Source: Pseudonocardia sp. HH130629-09 | GTDB taxonomy: Bacteria > Actinomycetota > Actinomycetes > Mycobacteriales > Pseudonocardiaceae | Reading direction: 5' to 3' | Assembly (NCBI RefSeq): GCF_001294645.1 | Contig: NZ_CP011868.1 | Location: 2,232,001-2,296,000, forward strand | Length of the DNA stretch: 64,000 nucleotides | In this document: positions 62,903 through 64,000 of the stretch, piece after piece | How positions within the stretch are numbered: position 1 is the first letter of the stretch | How the letters are laid out: each line of letters begins with the position of its first letter | The notes under the pieces: generated by a model | Databases searched by the model: none | What the model was told of the DNA's origin: nothing | Seen by the model: only the letters and a program-made list of their open reading frames with translations | Program-made: the position numbers and the translations under genes

Positions 62903-63961
62903 GTGAAGGCACCGTTCCGTCGGAAGCGCAGGCTCAACCCCGACGGGACCATGACCCTGATCGAGCACCTCTACGAGCTGCGCAACCGGCTCGGCATCTC
63001 GCTCGCCGCGATCGTGGTGACGACGGTGTTCGGCTACATCTGGTTCGAGGTCTCGTTCCTCGGCTTCCCCAGCCTGGGGGAGCTGCTCAAGGAGCCCTAC
63101 TGCTCCCTGCCCCCCTCGGCGCGCGCGTCGCTGACGGCGGACCCGAACGTCTGCACCCTGCTCGGGACCACCCCGTTCGACCAGTTCATGCTGCGCCTGA
63201 AGGTCGGGGCGACGGCCGGGGTGATCCTGGCCTGCCCGATCTGGCTCTACCAGCTGTGGGGGTTCATCACCCCGGGCCTGCTGAAGACGGAGCGCCGCTA
63301 CGCGCTGAGCTTCGTCTCGGTCGCCGCGGTGCTGTTCGTCGCCGGCGCGGTGCTGGCCTACCTGATCATCCCGCAGGCGCTCGGCTTCCTGCTCACCATC
63401 GGTAGCGAGATCCAGACGACGGCGCTGACCGGCACGTCGTACTTCTCCCTGGTCGTCAACCTGATCGTCATCTTCGGGGTCAGCTTCCTGATCCCGCTGC
63501 TGGTCGTCGCGCTCAACGCGGCCGGGGTCGTGTCCTACGACCTGTTGCGCCGCTCCCGGCGCGGGCTGATCTTCGGGCTGTTCTGCTTCGCCGCGATCGC
63601 CACGCCCGGCCAGGACCCCATCTCGATGCTGGCGCTGGCGTTCGCGCTGACCCTGCTGTTCGAGGCGGCCATCCAGGTCTGCCGGATCACCGACCGCCGC
63701 CGGGCCCGCCGGCGGGCCGCCGAGGGCTGGGACTCCCTGGACCCGGACGAGCCGTCGCCGCTGGACACCACGCCGTCGCCGATCGAGGGGCCGTCCGGAC
63801 CGGTCGAGCCCTCCCGGATCGAGCCGCCCGCCCCGGTGTCCGCCACCTCGACGCACGTCGTTCCCCCGACCGGTGGCGCCACGGGCGCGGCGAACGCCCG
63901 CCCCGGTGCCGGGGCGAACGGGACCGCACCCGAGCCGCCCCGCTACGACGACATCACCTGA
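62903..63961 (+). CDS. tatC: Sec-independent translocase subunit TatC
   Basis: A 352-aa six-span membrane protein that recognises twin-arginine signal peptides. The cytoplasmic N-terminus [15 protein letters not shown] (residues 17-31) with the conserved E-H-L-x-E-L-R-x-R, the first periplasmic loop, [32 protein letters not shown] (in segments) and [15 protein letters not shown] are all present. An 80-residue Pro/Thr/Ala-rich cytoplasmic tail after [12 protein letters not shown] is longer than usual. GTG 62903 follows tatA by 13 bases. The last 39 bases of the window contain no gene start. Confidence 0.95.
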   Translation: MKAPFRRKRRLNPDGTMTLIEHLYELRNRLGISLAAIVVTTVFGYIWFEVSFLGFPSLGELLKEPYCSLPPSARASLTADPNVCTLLGTTPFDQFMLRLKVGATAGVILACPIWLYQLWGFITPGLLKTERRYALSFVSVAAVLFVAGAVLAYLIIPQALGFLLTIGSEIQTTALTGTSYFSLVVNLIVIFGVSFLIPLLVVALNAAGVVSYDLLRRSRRGLIFGLFCFAAIATPGQDPISMLALAFALTLLFEAAIQVCRITDRRRARRRAAEGWDSLDPDEPSPLDTTPSPIEGPSGPVEPSRIEPPAPVSATSTHVVPPTGGATGAANARPGAGANGTAPEPPRYDDIT

Positions 63962-64000
63962 CCGGGCGGCGCCGCAGATCCCCCCGCGGCCCGGTCCGGC

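Overview
The window is about 74% G+C and reads as a chromosomal segment of a filamentous-type actinobacterium, most likely Pseudonocardia or a close relative in Pseudonocardiales. The evidence is a mycothiol gene (mshC), a complete Pup-proteasome system, the PafBC regulators, TatA/TatC, and a backbone whose gene order (mshC, PAC2, metH, hisE, hisG, recB-like nuclease, trmI, mpa, dop, pup, prcB, prcA, pafA, pafB, pafC, tatA, tatC) matches the known Mycobacterium tuberculosis order read in reverse. The species is inferred. No tRNA, rRNA, CRISPR array or phage genes were seen, and no gene-free stretch exceeds 300 bases.

Layout. 1-2.5 kb: the end of an L,D-transpeptidase, then a BlaI-type repressor with a palindromic operator, an M56 metalloprotease and a coupled hypothetical protein. 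2.5-7.8 kb: a TetR/DUF2236 operon divergent from a MoxR-like AAA+ ATPase plus VWA protein pair. 7.8-11.7 kb: an NmrA-like reductase, a lipoprotein closely resembling cyclohexadienyl dehydratase (PheC), its LysR regulator, a divergent bile-acid:sodium-symporter-family carrier and a tiny zinc-ribbon protein. 11.7-26.4 kb: conserved backbone from mshC to the proteasomal ATPase mpa. 26.4-35.2 kb: an accessory block interrupting mpa and dop, with a VOC protein, an AtuA-like/CitMHS operon and LysR, AraC, YceI/MarR, lpdA, an antitoxin-like small protein and a NUDIX hydrolase. 35.3-39.6 kb: dop, pup, prcB, prcA and a START-like protein. 39.6-53.9 kb: a second accessory block with a HicB antitoxin, gene remnants, LLM oxidoreductase, LysR/DMT exporter, fdhD/mobA-like, TetR/PPOX, SDR, MFS, SDR/MmyB-type regulator, an amidohydrolase and a PAP2-diacylglycerol kinase fusion. 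53.9-64 kb: pafA, an intact IS1380-family element inserted exactly at its stop codon, two glutaminase paralogues, a DUF6226 protein, a conserved 79-aa protein, pafB, pafC, tatA and tatC.

Functionally, the core is protein quality control: Pup ends in Gly-Gly-Glu and so is ligation-ready, PafA attaches it, Dop removes it, Mpa unfolds tagged proteins and PrcA/PrcB degrade them. PafB and PafC form the DNA-damage transcription regulator named after the same locus. Around this are housekeeping genes for methionine (metH), histidine (hisE, hisG), mycothiol (mshC) and tRNA methylation (trmI).

The most notable observations are the IS insertion that rebuilds the pafA stop codon in its target duplication, a nine-codon leader ORF coupled to dop, a very regular use of leaderless starts (TANNNT 6-8 bases before the start codon in at least 18 places), the PheC-like lipoprotein locus, decayed remnants of hicA and a flavin monooxygenase, and a dispersed CCACACCC hairpin repeat.
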